64,000 nucleotides of DNA from Embleya hyalina (GCF_003967355.1 NZ_BIFH01000053.1:32763-96762), one strand, 5' to 3'. Positions 47,896-57,950 are shown, counted from the first letter of the stretch. Notes: generated by a model not told the origin, from the sequence alone. Numbers and translations: made by a program.

Positions 47896-50189
47896 CGCCG
47901 TTCCGTGCCTGCATCCGGCCCGGGCCGATCAGGGTCGTCGGGGGGAAGGCCGTCGAGATCGCCGATGTCCCAGTCGAGGGCGACCAGGACGTCGTCCGCC
48001 GGCGGTTTCGGCGCCTGCGGCGGGTACGGGTCGACGAACAGGTCCGCGGCGGGCACGTCGAGGCTGCGGTAGGGGGTGAGGGCGGCCGGGTCGAGGTCGG
48101 GGAGGTTCTCCCGCGGATCCGGGTGCGGTGCGGAGGTTTCGAGCTTGCGGCCCCGGAACGGGGGCGGCACCACGGCGCGGGCGGGTGCGTGGCCCCGGCG
48201 GGCGCGTTCACGCAGCTCGTTGATCGCACGGGCGATCGCCCGCTCGTCGCGGACGCTGCCGCCCGCCGCGATGTGGGCGGCGGTGGCCTGCTCCCACACG
48301 CGTTCGGTCCACGGGTCCTCGACGAGCCGGCGGAACACGAAGGGGACCTCCACCCACGGGTCCTGCCCCTCCCCGGCGCGGTGGTCGTACAGCCAGGCGA
48401 CGTCCGGCTCGTAGGGGTTGTAGTGGACCTCCCACCTGCCGCGGCGCCCCGGGATCCCGGAGGGGCGTCTGAACGGGGCGAGTTCGTCGCCGAGGTCGTA
48501 GGTGCGGTTGTTGATCCGGATTCCCTTGCGGGTGACCGACACCCACTGCACGGGCAGCAGCTTGCGGTTGTCGCCAGGGGTCTGCGGCAGTGCCCGGTAG
48601 CCGGTCAGCGAGACCGCTGCCGCGTACATCTGGTTCGGGGTCAGGACGAGCCCGGGCGTGTACGGGCTGCGCAGCCCGCCCTGCGGGGTCTGCTGCCACT
48701 GCAGGGCGATCCACTCGCCGAGCATGTCCTGGAGCTGGTCGATCGTCCACAGCGGCTGCTTGTCGAAGTGCCTGCCGCGCAGTTCGAGCTTTCGCGCGGT
48801 GTGGCCGGCGACGTACTGGCTGAACCTCGTCTTGATGGTGCGCATGGCGCGTTCCACGACCGCCTTGTCGGTCGGGGTGCGGGTGCGGGCGTGGCGTACC
48901 TCGATGCCCAGTTCGGCGCACGCGCAGGAGAAGACACTGCCGGTGAAGACCCGGCCGTGGTCGATCACCACGGTCCGAGGCCGGATCACCGGCCGTGCGG
49001 CCGCCCCTTCCATCCGCGGGTCGGCGGCCAGCAGTTCCTCGTACGGCAGGTCGGAGCCGTCCAGCAGGGTCAGCGGCGACCAGCCGGATCTGCCCGGCAC
49101 CGGAGCGAGGGCCTGGGCGATGGTGAAGACCGCGTCCAGGGCGCGGGTGGCCCGCCCGCCCACCCGCGCCCCGCGCGGCCCGTCGCCCGACTGCCTGGGC
49201 ACGATCATCTCGCCGATGATGCTGCGGGTGGCGATGTCGATCGCGATGGTCGCCTCGACGGGAGTGGGCCGCCCGTCGTCGCCGATCGCGAGGATGTCCA
49301 GGCCGGTGGTGTCGATCTGCACCAGTTCACCGGGCACCCGCGCGACCGTGGGCGTGTACGGGGGCCGGGGACGAGCCCGTCGGGCTGTGCGCCGCACCAG
49401 CGTTCCGGTCACGTCGTCCACGGTGACACCCAGGCGCCGCAGCAGCTTGTAGAAGGTGGAGCGCGGCACCCGCAGCCGTGCCCGCTCGAGGGGATCGTCG
49501 AGCTCGCGCCGGTAGCGCCTGGCCACGGCGCGCTCCAACCGCTCCCACAGGCGCTGCGCCGTGCCGGCGGACTCCTCGGCCTTCGCCTCGGCGTCCATCA
49601 CCTCCCACAGCAACTCCACCACCCGCGGATCGGTGCGCCCGTACAAGGAGCCCCGGCGGGTGCTCCTGCCGTCGACCAGTCCCATCACCCCGTGGGCGCG
49701 CCACGACCGGCACTTGCGTTCGACCGTCGCCGCCGACACGTCCCTGCCCAGTGCCCGAAGCTGCCCGGCCTTGGCCGCGTAGCGCTCCTGGAGGGTGCGC
49801 AGCGCGGGATCGTACTCGGGCCGCGGCGCCGTGGCGGCGGGGATGTTCGGCATCTGCTGGTGCAGGACCTGCTTGACGTGGCGTTCCCATTCCCGTGCCT
49901 GGGCGCGGACACGGACGGGCAACGCCTCGAACTCGCCGTTGCGGTGCAGAACCCGGGGACGCGGCCGGGGCCGGCCGGAGCGGTCCAGGACAGCGAAGTC
50001 GTCGGCCGCGACGAGCACCGGGAGCAGGCCGGTGACCGCGTCGACGCCCTCCTCGCACGGCTCCATCGACACCCGGGGTCCCTGCAGGAGGCTGACCGTG
50101 TAGGCGTGGCCGTCGAATTGCACGGTGTCGCCCACGTCCAGGATCTCGCCGCTCGGATGCGGTGCCTCGAGCACCGGTGCCTGGTTCAC
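47892..50189 (-). CDS. tnsB: TnsB-like DDE transposase (Mu/Tn7 type)
   Basis: 765 residues. The GTG at 50189 overlaps the tnsA stop (GTGA). The N-terminal part has two winged-helix-like regions (RALGRDVSAATVERKCRSWR; RVPRSTFYKLLRRLGVTVDD). The integrase core has VQIDTTGLDILA (Asp293), VVIDHGRVFTGS (Asp410) and PTDKAVVERAMRTI (Glu446); the D-35-E spacing is exact. A C-terminal beta-barrel follows (RINNRTYDLGDELAPFRRPS; WEVHYNPYEPDVAWLYD) and then an acidic Pro-rich tail that probably contacts TnsC. TnsB makes the 3'-end cuts and strand transfer. It is intact. Symbol by analogy with Tn7. Confidence 0.88.
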   Translation of the reverse strand: MNQAPVLEAPHPSGEILDVGDTVQFDGHAYTVSLLQGPRVSMEPCEEGVDAVTGLLPVLVAADDFAVLDRSGRPRPRPRVLHRNGEFEALPVRVRAQAREWERHVKQVLHQQMPNIPAATAPRPEYDPALRTLQERYAAKAGQLRALGRDVSAATVERKCRSWRAHGVMGLVDGRSTRRGSLYGRTDPRVVELLWEVMDAEAKAEESAGTAQRLWERLERAVARRYRRELDDPLERARLRVPRSTFYKLLRRLGVTVDDVTGTLVRRTARRARPRPPYTPTVARVPGELVQIDTTGLDILAIGDDGRPTPVEATIAIDIATRSIIGEMIVPRQSGDGPRGARVGGRATRALDAVFTIAQALAPVPGRSGWSPLTLLDGSDLPYEELLAADPRMEGAAARPVIRPRTVVIDHGRVFTGSVFSCACAELGIEVRHARTRTPTDKAVVERAMRTIKTRFSQYVAGHTARKLELRGRHFDKQPLWTIDQLQDMLGEWIALQWQQTPQGGLRSPYTPGLVLTPNQMYAAAVSLTGYRALPQTPGDNRKLLPVQWVSVTRKGIRINNRTYDLGDELAPFRRPSGIPGRRGRWEVHYNPYEPDVAWLYDHRAGEGQDPWVEVPFVFRRLVEDPWTERVWEQATAAHIAAGGSVRDERAIARAINELRERARRGHAPARAVVPPPFRGRKLETSAPHPDPRENLPDLDPAALTPYRSLDVPAADLFVDPYPPQAPKPPADDVLVALDWDIGDLDGLPPDDPDRPGPDAGTERR

Positions 50190-50899
50190 GGCCGCACCCC
50201 GCTCGCCCAGACAGGGGAGGTCGGCAGGAGCGGCGCGTGCCAGTCGATCTCCAGTTGCCGGTGCCAGATCAGGTGATGGGCGAGCTCGATTGCTGCCAGG
50301 CGGGGCAGCCCGCAGGCCGCGGCGCCGTCCTCGAGCCGGCGGGGACGGGCGAAGGCGGACAGCAGTGCCTGCGCGGCGCCCGGGTCGCGTCCGCGCGGGT
50401 CGCGGGCACCGAAGACCAGCTGCAGGTTCGCCAGTTCCGTGCCGGTCGCGGGGGCGGTGACCTCCAGCTCCCATCCCGTCCGGAGCGCGGCCTCCTCAAG
50501 GATGTGCCTGCGGCGCTCCCAGACGGCGCCGGGCGTCTGCAGTTCCACGAGGAGCAGGAGCCGCTCGCCGCCGTGGCGGCGGGCGCCGAAGTCGGGCCGC
50601 AGGGCACGGTGTCGGCCGCCCTCGTCCCAGCGCAGTTCCACCGGGCAGGCGCTGAACGCAGCGATCGTGCTGTCCCGGTCCAGGGCCATGGCGACTCGCT
50701 GCTCCCGCAGCGACCCGCAGGAGACGACCCTGCCGGTGGTGGACACCCAGGCGTCGGTGACGAAGCCGCGGCGTCCCCGGTGCGCGACAGGAGGGGCGAC
50801 AGGGGGGAGTTCCTCGATGGGCACACCGGACGCCTCGGCGGCGGGTACCTCGCGGAGGCGTCCTCGTGCGTCGAGGTAGGCGACGGAGATCTCCAGCAC
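50186..50899 (-). CDS. tnsA: TnsA-like transposase endonuclease subunit
   Basis: 237 residues from GTG 50899, with GAGGGGG 5 bases upstream. The PD-(D/E)xK core is SCGSLREQRVAMALDRDSTI (Glu66), WDEGGRHRALRPDFGARR (Asp103) and LLLLVELQ, where the usual Lys of E-x-K is Gln121. The C-terminus LAAIELAHHLIWHRQLEIDW is typical for actinobacterial TnsA-like proteins. In Tn7, TnsA cuts the 5' ends so that the element moves by cut-and-paste. The Gln in place of Lys could weaken cleavage. Translationally coupled to tnsB. Confidence 0.75.
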   Translation of the reverse strand: MLEISVAYLDARGRLREVPAAEASGVPIEELPPVAPPVAHRGRRGFVTDAWVSTTGRVVSCGSLREQRVAMALDRDSTIAAFSACPVELRWDEGGRHRALRPDFGARRHGGERLLLLVELQTPGAVWERRRHILEEAALRTGWELEVTAPATGTELANLQLVFGARDPRGRDPGAAQALLSAFARPRRLEDGAAACGLPRLAAIELAHHLIWHRQLEIDWHAPLLPTSPVWASGVRP

Positions 50900-51174
50900 G
50901 CGGCCCCCTCAGGGTGTAGGCACGAGACGTGTCCCTTCACAGTGATCCACCAAGCGAGGCCGCCCGTGCGGGTGACCGCCGTATCCACACGAACGGGTGA
51001 CACCCCCCTCGCAAGCCCTTGCCAAGCCGACCAGAGTGAGCTAGACGCTGAACGGGCAAGGTGCCAACGGTACATGGCGGCCGCTCCCTGAACCGTTCGG
51101 CCGTGCGCCGGCGGCCCGACGCACCCCGGGCCGCCGCACGAGCGCGGCCCGCCCGCCCTTCGCGGCGTGCATCG

Positions 51175-52224
51175 TCACACCCGGGTTCGCAGGTCACCCC
51201 AGCACCACGGCAGGCAAGTGCGGTCGTCCAGACACGCCCGCGGGTCGTCCCGTTCATGGGCGACGGCGCGCACCGGCGCAGACCGGTGCATCCCACCGCC
51301 CCGGCCCGGCACCCGTTCGCCGGGGACCGGCGGCAGCGTGCGGTGATGACGCGCCAACCACTCCGCGACCGGCTGCTGCGCCACCGCCGCCGACAAGCCG
51401 AGCGGCCCGGCCGACACCCATGCCGCTGCCAGCAGTTCCGCCCCCGCCCCTGCCCCGCCGTGGTCTGTGAGGCCACGGGCGCGTTCGTGGCGCAGCAGCA
51501 GCCGGGCGACCGCGTACACCTCCGGAGCCATCACCAGCGCCGCGGTGCGCACCGCGCCGGGGCCGGCGCCCACACGCCGTTCGCGGTCCGCCCACACCCG
51601 TGCCTGCGGCACCCGGCGCCACCACCACCCGGCGACCGCGAACGCGTCCGCGACCAGCGCCACACCCGTCGGCCCGAACCGCCGCTCCAACCGCTCCAGC
51701 CCCCGCCACGCGGCCACTGCCTCCGGCACCGCCCTCAGGTCGTACCACCCCGGATCCCGTGCCCGGGCGCCGTCCGTCCACCGCCGGTGCCGCAGGCACA
51801 CCCGCCACGGATCCCGCGCCAGCACCCACGCGTCGGCGGCGCCTCGGGCACCGGCGCAGCACGGGCACGCCCGCACCAGCACCCCCGCCGCAGGCGTCCA
51901 CGGGCAGTGCCACCGCGCGTCCTCCCCGGGCAACAACAGCGGTCCGCGCAGACCCGGCAGCGCCCGCCGCAGCACCGGCACCGCACGGCCGGTCATCGCC
52001 GCGAGCCATGCCAGGGCCGGGCGACTGAGGTAGACCTCCGCCGACCCCGGGTCCGCCGGCGGCTGCCCGCCCTCACCGAGATCCTCCAGAAGGTCTCCCA
52101 GCGTCCGGCCGTTCGCGGCCGCCCACCGCACCAGGAACGACCCCGTCGACTCCTCCGCCACGAACCGCACCGCAAGCGGCCACGGACGCGACACGCCCCA
52201 CCCCGCCCGCCCCTCCACCCGCAC
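51175..52224 (-). CDS. tniQ: TniQ/TnsD-like target-selection protein
   Basis: About 349 residues; the GTG at 52224 is the best guess, with upstream in-frame starts up to about 52344. It begins SRPWPLAVRFVAEESTGSFL-VRWAAANG, the TniQ N-terminal signature (P-x-P-x-E-S-x-x-S-x-L/W-R). A zinc site follows, LVRACPCCAGARGAADAWVL and DPWRVCLRHRRW (C-x2-C, C-x2-H), then helical C-terminal domains (LVADAFAVAGWWWRRVPQAR). TniQ proteins recruit TnsC to the target; in CRISPR-associated transposons they bind Cascade. No Cas gene or array is in the window. The gene lies upstream of tnsA in the same direction, 275 bases apart. Confidence 0.8.
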   Translation of the reverse strand: MRVEGRAGWGVSRPWPLAVRFVAEESTGSFLVRWAAANGRTLGDLLEDLGEGGQPPADPGSAEVYLSRPALAWLAAMTGRAVPVLRRALPGLRGPLLLPGEDARWHCPWTPAAGVLVRACPCCAGARGAADAWVLARDPWRVCLRHRRWTDGARARDPGWYDLRAVPEAVAAWRGLERLERRFGPTGVALVADAFAVAGWWWRRVPQARVWADRERRVGAGPGAVRTAALVMAPEVYAVARLLLRHERARGLTDHGGAGAGAELLAAAWVSAGPLGLSAAVAQQPVAEWLARHHRTLPPVPGERVPGRGGGMHRSAPVRAVAHERDDPRACLDDRTCLPWCWGDLRTRV

Positions 52225-52349
52225 CCACCCCCGTTCCACTTCACCCCGCGGCCCGGCGAACCCTCCCGGCAACCACCCGCACACCCGGCCGCACGCCGCG
52301 CCGACCCCATCGCGGAATAGCACGCCAACACCGAACGACACCAGACCTG

Positions 52350-52367
52350 TTCGCTCGAACGAGCGAA
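52350..52367. promoter_or_regulatory. Inverted repeat between tniQ and the helicase
   Basis: TTCGCTCG-AA-CGAGCGAA, two perfect 8-bp arms with a 2-base centre, lies in the 270-base region between the divergent tniQ and helicase genes. The position fits an operator for coordinate control of both transcripts. Confidence 0.45.
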
Positions 52368-52492
52368 TCGACGGCCCGCACGGGCGGAACCCGGCCCCGG
52401 CTCCTGCACGCTGCCCAGGAGACAGCACGTCAGCGGCACGCCGACGGCACCACCGCCGGACAGCGCGGCCCGACCGACGCTCAGGAGGCCCC

Positions 52493-54960
52493 GTGCCGCC
52501 ACGGCTCACCCACGCCGACCACCCCACCGGCTTCATCCGCCCCGCCCGGCCGTTCCGCGACCTCGACGTCGAATTCCGCGGCTGCCAGAAGGACGCCGTC
52601 GACGCCCTGTGCAACAGCTTCGCCCTCGGCAGCGAACGCTCCACCCTCATCTCGCTCTGCGGCACTGGCAAGACGGTCATGTCCCTGTGTATCGCCCACG
52701 AGTGCGCCCCCGAAGGCCGCGTCCTGGTCCTGTGCCCGACCCGGCTCCTCCTCCAGCAGACCGCCGCCCGCTGGCACGCCCACGGCCGCCGCGGCACCTA
52801 CATCGCCCTGTGCAGCGACCCCGCCCCCACCGACCCTGCCCTGCACGGCCACATGACCATGACCACCGACCCTGGCGTCCTCACCCGGGCGATCCGCGCC
52901 GCCGACGGCCCGGTCACCGTGTTCTCCACCTACGCCTCACTCGACAAGGTCCTCCTCGCCCACGCCGAACTCACCCTGCCGCGCTGGGACATCGTCGTCG
53001 TCGACGAAGCCCACCGCACCGCCGGAGCCCTGGGCAAACAATGGGCCGTCGTCCACAGTGCCGACGCCCTCCCGGCCCGCCACCGCCTCTACCTCACCGC
53101 CACCCCCAGGATCTGGGACGTCAACCACCCCCTCGCCGACGAGCCCGTCGCCTCCATGGACGACCAGTCCCTCTACGGCCCCTTCGTCTTCCGCTACTCC
53201 CTGGCCCAGGCCATCGACGACGGCCTCCTCGCCGACTACCGCGTCTGCGCCCCCGAGATCCACCACCCCGAACTCCACACCGTCCTGACCGGCCGACGCG
53301 GCCACCGCGACCACCCGTCCGCCGACAACATGCGCGCCGCCGCCGCCCAACTCGCCCTGCTGCGTGCCCGCGAACGCCACGGCATCACCCGCACGATCTC
53401 CTTCTCCAACTCGATCAGCCGCACCGAAGCCTTCGCCGACACCCTCCTGGAGACCGCCCGCAACGCCGGCCCCGGACACGACCAAGGACTCCACGCCGCC
53501 GCCGTCCACTCCCGCCACGCCCCCGACGAACGCCGCCGCCGCATGGACCGCTTCGCCCGCCCGCCCCACGCCACGCACCCGGGCAACACCCTGGACCTGG
53601 AAGTCCTCGCCACCTGCCGCCTCGCCATCGAAGGCGTCGACTTCCCCCTGGCCGACTCGGTCCTGTTCACCGACTCCAAATCCAGCACCATCGACATCGT
53701 CCAAGCCGTCGGCCGCGCGCTGCGCCTGGCACCCGGCACGTCCAAATGCGCCACCCTGATCGTCCCGGTGTTCTTCGCCCCCGGCGACGACCCCGCGGAG
53801 GCCACCCTCGCCACCCCCTACCACCTGCTCTACCAGGTCATGGTCGCGCTCCGCGCCCACGACGAGCACTGGTTCCACCGCCTCGTCCGCGCCGGCGAAC
53901 GCCCCCTCCACGCCCCGCTGCCCGCCCCACGCCCGGAACGCGCCGCCGAAATCGCCGCCCACCTCGGCCTGCGCACCATGGACCCACCGCCCGAACTATG
54001 GCTCCGCGGCCTGGACGCCGCCGCCCTCCACCACGCCCGCCACGGCGACCTCGACATCGACAGCGACCACATCGACGACGACGGATTCCACCTCGGCTGG
54101 TGGATCGGATACCAGCGCTCCCTCAAAGCCGCCGGCAACCTCGCCCCCGACCGCATCCGCGCCCTGGCCCGACTCGGCATGAGCTGGCCCCACCCCGCCG
54201 ACAGCGCCGAGCACCACCTCGCCTTCGCCCGCGCCTGGCACCACCGACACGGCCACCTGCTCCCCGAACCGACCGAGACCTTCCGCAAACGACCTCTGGG
54301 CGCCTGGCTCGAGCACCAACGCGCCAAGGACACGGCCGGCACCCTGCCCCGCCGCTACGCCCAGGCGCTGGCCGGTATCGACCGCCACTGGAACCCCGCC
54401 TGGCCGCACGCCTGGCAGCGAACGCACACCGCCGCCCTCGTTCGGGCCCGCAGCGGCGCCCTGGCCATCCCCATCACCCACGCCCAGGCCGAGGCCGACG
54501 ACCTGACCCGATGGCTGGACGCCCAGTTCGACGCCTTCCCCGCGCTGCGTTCGGGCCAGCGCGAGCAACTCGCCGCTCTCCTGCCCGCGGACCCCCTCGC
54601 CATCGGCCTGCGCAATCCCCGCAGCTCGGGGGAGAGGGAGTTCTGCCACCTCCTGCGCGCCGCCCGCCGGTTCCGTCGCACCCACGGACACCTGCGCGTA
54701 CCCGCCGACCACGTCGAACGCGTCCCCCGCGACCGTGTTCTCCTCGGTGCCGCGATCGCCGCCCTGCGCGACCCCGACCGGGTCACACGCCTGTCCCGCC
54801 CGGAACTCGACGCCCTGCAGGCACTCGGCATGGAATGGCGGCCGGGCCTGACCGCCCCGCGCCCCCGACCGAACTGCACGGCACCCGACCGACGCCGGCG
54901 GGGATGCGACCCCGCACGCAGCCACGCTGATTCGGGGACGATCTCGTACACACTCGGCCA
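52493..54960 (+). CDS. SF2 helicase with helicase-associated domains; no natural stop found
   Basis: GTG 52493 follows AGGAGG. Motif I is LISLCGTGKTVMS (Lys60), Ia LVLCPTRLLLQQT, II VVVDEAHRTAG (DEAH), III LTATPRIWD, V EGVDFPLADSVLF, VI VQAVGRALRLAPG. After residue 480 come repeated helicase-associated domains: FHLGWWIGYQRSLKAAGNLA, FARAWHHRHGHLLPEPTETF and LSRPELDALQALGMEWRPG. Family sense ends near 54850, yet the frame has no stop until 56512 and overlaps the next gene, which is clearly coding in another frame. I set the end where the neighbour begins and suspect a lost or shifted stop. Such helicases often neighbour TniQ/TnsA genes in actinomycetes. Confidence 0.75.
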
Positions 54961-54962
54961 GG

Positions 54963-56159
54963 ATGGTCCCCGTGCTGGATGTGAGCGTGTACGAACTCGT
55001 TTGGCCCACCTCTCTGTTCACGGCCGAGGCCGAGCGCATCTCGCGTTCCGACCACCGCCAGTGGGTCGAACGCGCACGACTGCTGTTGGGCGAGGCGTTC
55101 GCTGGTACCACGGCGGTGGGCGACTTCGACGAGGTCGGCGAATCCTCGACCATCCGGGCCGACGACCCCTGGTCCCCGAAGCCGCCCGCGGGACAGGCCC
55201 CTCCCGCGTACACCCAACGGACCTGGCTGCGCGAGCTGATCGATCGCGCATCCGAACTGTGCCACGCCCGCCGACCACGCCCGTACTGGCCCCAACGCCA
55301 CGGCACCCCACCCGGCCACGCACGCCACGAGGGCGGCGAACGCCGCGAGTTCGCCCGCCTCGTCGAGGAACTCGACACCAACGGCTACCTGGTCGAGGTC
55401 TTCGGCCGAGACTGCGTCGACGACCCCGACCCGCTCCCGGACCGCTCCCGGATCCTGGACCGCCGCCTCGGATACGCGAATCTGTGGCCCCTGGATCCCG
55501 ACGCATGGGACGACGACGTCTTCTTCGGCCTGATCGAGGTCTTCCACGACCTGGTGTCGCGCCCCCGCAACCGCGACATGCACTCCTACTCCGGCTGCGG
55601 CTGGCACTACAAGGAGTTCAACGCCGCCCCCGGCCGCGCCCTGTACCGGTGGAGGATCAACAACCTCCTCCACGACGCCGGCATCGACTACCGACTCGCC
55701 GACGAGGGCGAGGACCTCGGACGACTGGTCGCGCTCACCGACGACGCCCGCGGCGACCTCGTCCACCACGTCCTGAACACACCCGACCCGCGAACACGCA
55801 CGGGCACCGAGCACGCCATCGCCCTGTTCCGCGCACGCGGGGCCACCCGCGACCACAAACGCTCGGCCATCGTCGCCCTCGCCCGAATCCTCGAACAACG
55901 CCGCGACCTCATCAAGACCGAGGCTGGGAAACCCGACGACGGATTCCTCTTCGAAATCGCCAATCGATACGACCTGCGCCACGGCCGCGCCGACCAACGC
56001 GCCGACTACGACGACGCCTTCCTCGATTGGATCTTCTGGTGGTACCTCGCCACCGTCGAACTCACCAACCGCATCCTGAAAAAGCAACGCACCCCACACG
56101 ACGCACCCGAGTTCCCCGACCTCCTCGACCAGTGGCACGGCGACGCCCGCGCCCCGTAG
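54963..56159 (+). CDS. Conserved hypothetical protein (398 residues)
   Basis: ATG 54963 (other starts at 54972 and 54981). Soluble, mixed alpha/beta. Well-formed blocks: EFARLVEELDTNGYLVEVFG, GLIEVFHDLVSRPRNRDMHS then YSGCGWHYKEFN, LYRWRINNLLHDAGIDYRLA-DEGEDLGRLV. The C-terminus is the segment GFLFEIANRYDLRHGRADQR followed by FLDWIFWWYLATVELTNRIL, the last resembling the closing helices of proteins carried near phage-defence and abortive-infection genes. I recognise it only as a conserved actinobacterial protein of unknown function. Placement next to the helicase and transposon suggests cargo. Confidence 0.75.
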   Translation: MVPVLDVSVYELVWPTSLFTAEAERISRSDHRQWVERARLLLGEAFAGTTAVGDFDEVGESSTIRADDPWSPKPPAGQAPPAYTQRTWLRELIDRASELCHARRPRPYWPQRHGTPPGHARHEGGERREFARLVEELDTNGYLVEVFGRDCVDDPDPLPDRSRILDRRLGYANLWPLDPDAWDDDVFFGLIEVFHDLVSRPRNRDMHSYSGCGWHYKEFNAAPGRALYRWRINNLLHDAGIDYRLADEGEDLGRLVALTDDARGDLVHHVLNTPDPRTRTGTEHAIALFRARGATRDHKRSAIVALARILEQRRDLIKTEAGKPDDGFLFEIANRYDLRHGRADQRADYDDAFLDWIFWWYLATVELTNRILKKQRTPHDAPEFPDLLDQWHGDARAP

Positions 56160-56527
56160 CGCCGTCCCTTCACCCGTCACGCTTGTGCTCGACTTCGGGG
56201 CCCGCCCGGCCTCCCACCGCGGCGACGAACCGTGCAACGGGACCGGCGAGCAAGTCACGGGCTCGACGGGTGAGTCCGGCGCGCGTGTGCGTTCTCGTGC
56301 GGTACGACCGACCGGTCCCCGACCGATTCGGTGAACATCGGCCGGGAACCGAATCCCTTGTGATGCGAGCCGGCCTGTGGCCGTCGATGCGGTTGCCACG
56401 AATCGTTCCCGGTCGCCAATGGAGTCGCGCATCCGCGGGTGGCGCCGACGTCGCGAATCGCATGTGTTGTTCGTCTTCCCGGGGCTTGGTCGGAGCGGGC
56501 GGCGGGGTATGACGTGCGAGGGGGTGG
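56160..56527. other. Intergenic stretch without recognisable gene
   Basis: About 370 bases; no coding, RNA or repeat signal that I can support. Confidence 0.35.
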
Positions 56528-57175
56528 GTGGTGAACGAGTTCTTGATGGGGGTGTTGTCCTCACTCGCGGCCACGGGGCTGACCGTCACACTCGCGGTGT
56601 TGTGGTCGGGACGTTTTCGTTGGTTGTTGATCCGGGCGGTATCGCGATTGACACGTGGTGATTTCGGTCAGACGTGGCCGACGAAAGTCGAGGCGGACGA
56701 GGATTTCCGCAGGGAGTTGGCGCGCGCTCGTCGCGTGGACCTGTTGACCGGTCGGGGAAACGAGCTGCAGCGGGATACTTTCGCTCCTCTCCTGGCGGCC
56801 GCAGGTACGACGGGGCGCCAGGTTCGGCTCCTGTTGCCGTGCACCGGAACCGGCCAGGACGCTCGCTGGACGACCGACCGCGAGGCGGAACTTGCGACGT
56901 TCGATCGCAGTCACGGCTCGGGCCTGTTGCACACTCAGATCGAGACCAACGTCGCGTTCGTGGCCCCGTACACGAGTGCGGGCACGATCGAACTCAGAAG
57001 GTTCGACGCCCCGCACATCGGGCGGGTGTGTCTGACCGAACGGGCGGCCTACTTCACGCCCTACTCGGCACACGAGCACGGCCGACACTGCGCGGTCGTC
57101 AAGTACCCCGTGTCCTCGCCCATGTATCGGACCCTGGAACGAATCTTCGCCAAGACGTGGGAGTCGTCCACGTGA
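56528..57175 (+). CDS. Membrane-anchored hypothetical protein
   Basis: 215 residues; GTG 56528 or 56531, with GAGGGG upstream. One N-terminal membrane helix (FLMGVLSSLAATGLTVTLAV, residues 4-24) with a basic flank, then a cytoplasmic domain: RRELARARRVDLLTGRGNEL, GRQVRLLLPCTGTGQDARWT, VAFVAPYTSAGTIELRRFDA, VCLTERAAYFTPYSAHEHGR and a final helix YRTLERIFAKTWESS. The V-R-L-L-L-P and R-V-C-L-T-E-R-A-A-Y-F-T-P steps recall the PLD-like or kinase-associated domains of bacterial phospholipase-D-fold proteins, but HKD motifs are not present. Function unknown. Confidence 0.65.
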   Translation: MVNEFLMGVLSSLAATGLTVTLAVLWSGRFRWLLIRAVSRLTRGDFGQTWPTKVEADEDFRRELARARRVDLLTGRGNELQRDTFAPLLAAAGTTGRQVRLLLPCTGTGQDARWTTDREAELATFDRSHGSGLLHTQIETNVAFVAPYTSAGTIELRRFDAPHIGRVCLTERAAYFTPYSAHEHGRHCAVVKYPVSSPMYRTLERIFAKTWESST

Positions 57176-57585
57176 GGGATTCCACCAGCGAACTTGCGCG
57201 TGGGTGCGCCCTATGTCGCGCCTCGGCTGGGCCGTTGGTTTCTGCGACGTGCGGTGGACCCTCCCGATCCGGCAACCGCGAGTAGGGCCGGCCCGGCGGT
57301 GCGGTGTACGGGCGACGAGCGGTAGAGCACGCGATGACGTGCCCCGTTCCGCCGAGGGTGAGCCGTCTTCGACTCCCGGGGGTTCCTGTTGCGGCCGGCC
57401 GGCGCGTGGTCGTGGGGGTTGGGCCGTGTCCTCGGTGTCGTGTGGGGGGTTGAATCCGCGTGTCGTTGCTTTCGTCGGACGCCGTGTCGAGACGCGGTGG
57501 TGGGTCACCCATGCGGTGCGGACCGGGCGGGAACATCTGCCGCCGGCGGGCCTGCCCACGTGGCGGCGGCCGCGGGGGCGTGCGG
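57176..57585. other. Intergenic stretch without recognisable gene
   Basis: About 410 bases between convergent genes. GC-rich dyads that could terminate transcription are present, but none stands out. Confidence 0.35.
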
Positions 57586-57924
57586 CTACGGCGTGGGTGC
57601 GGTGGTGTCCCCGCTCGCGGTCTTGGGTCCGGTGCGGCGCACGGTGGGCAGATCGGGCCGGTCGTGGGCGGCGGTGAACGTCTCCGGGTCGAGTCGTCGA
57701 TAGGCGCGCAGCGTGTCCGCGAGTTTCTTCGGGGTCGTCTTGGTGGAGGCGATCAGGGCGGCCAGGAGCTCGGACCGGTTGGTGCGTTCGCCCGCCTCGG
57801 TCGCCGCGCGCACCAGAAGGTCGAGGCGGGCGTCGATCTCCTGCGGCCAGGTGAGCAGGACCTTGCGCCGTGCTCCCTGATGGACCCGCTCCACGGACCT
57901 GTCCACAGCGGCGCCCCTGTTCAT
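57586..57924 (-). CDS. Ribbon-helix-helix-type regulator
   Basis: 112 residues from ATG 57924. The centre RRKVLLTWPQEIDARLDLLV then RAATEAGERTNRSELLAALI fits ribbon-helix-helix DNA-binding proteins: a short beta-strand, helix A, a turn with NRSE, helix B. The C-terminus is a Pro/Thr-rich tail. It is divergent from the next gene with only 30 bases between start codons, and a perfect 16-bp palindrome sits in that gap. An autoregulating repressor of both genes is the simplest reading. Confidence 0.7.
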   Translation of the reverse strand: MNRGAAVDRSVERVHQGARRKVLLTWPQEIDARLDLLVRAATEAGERTNRSELLAALIASTKTTPKKLADTLRAYRRLDPETFTAAHDRPDLPTVRRTGPKTASGDTTAPTP

Positions 57925-57934
57925 CGACTATAGA

Positions 57935-57950
57935 TTGAATATATATTCAA
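57935..57950. promoter_or_regulatory. Palindromic operator in a 30-bp divergent promoter
   Basis: TTGAATATATATTCAA is a perfect palindrome between two divergent start codons (57924 and 57955). It contains TATATT, which lies 7 bases before the ATG at 57955 and 13 before the other, so it should overlap both -10 elements; the rightward transcript would be leaderless. It is an A/T island in otherwise GC-rich DNA. Confidence 0.7.
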
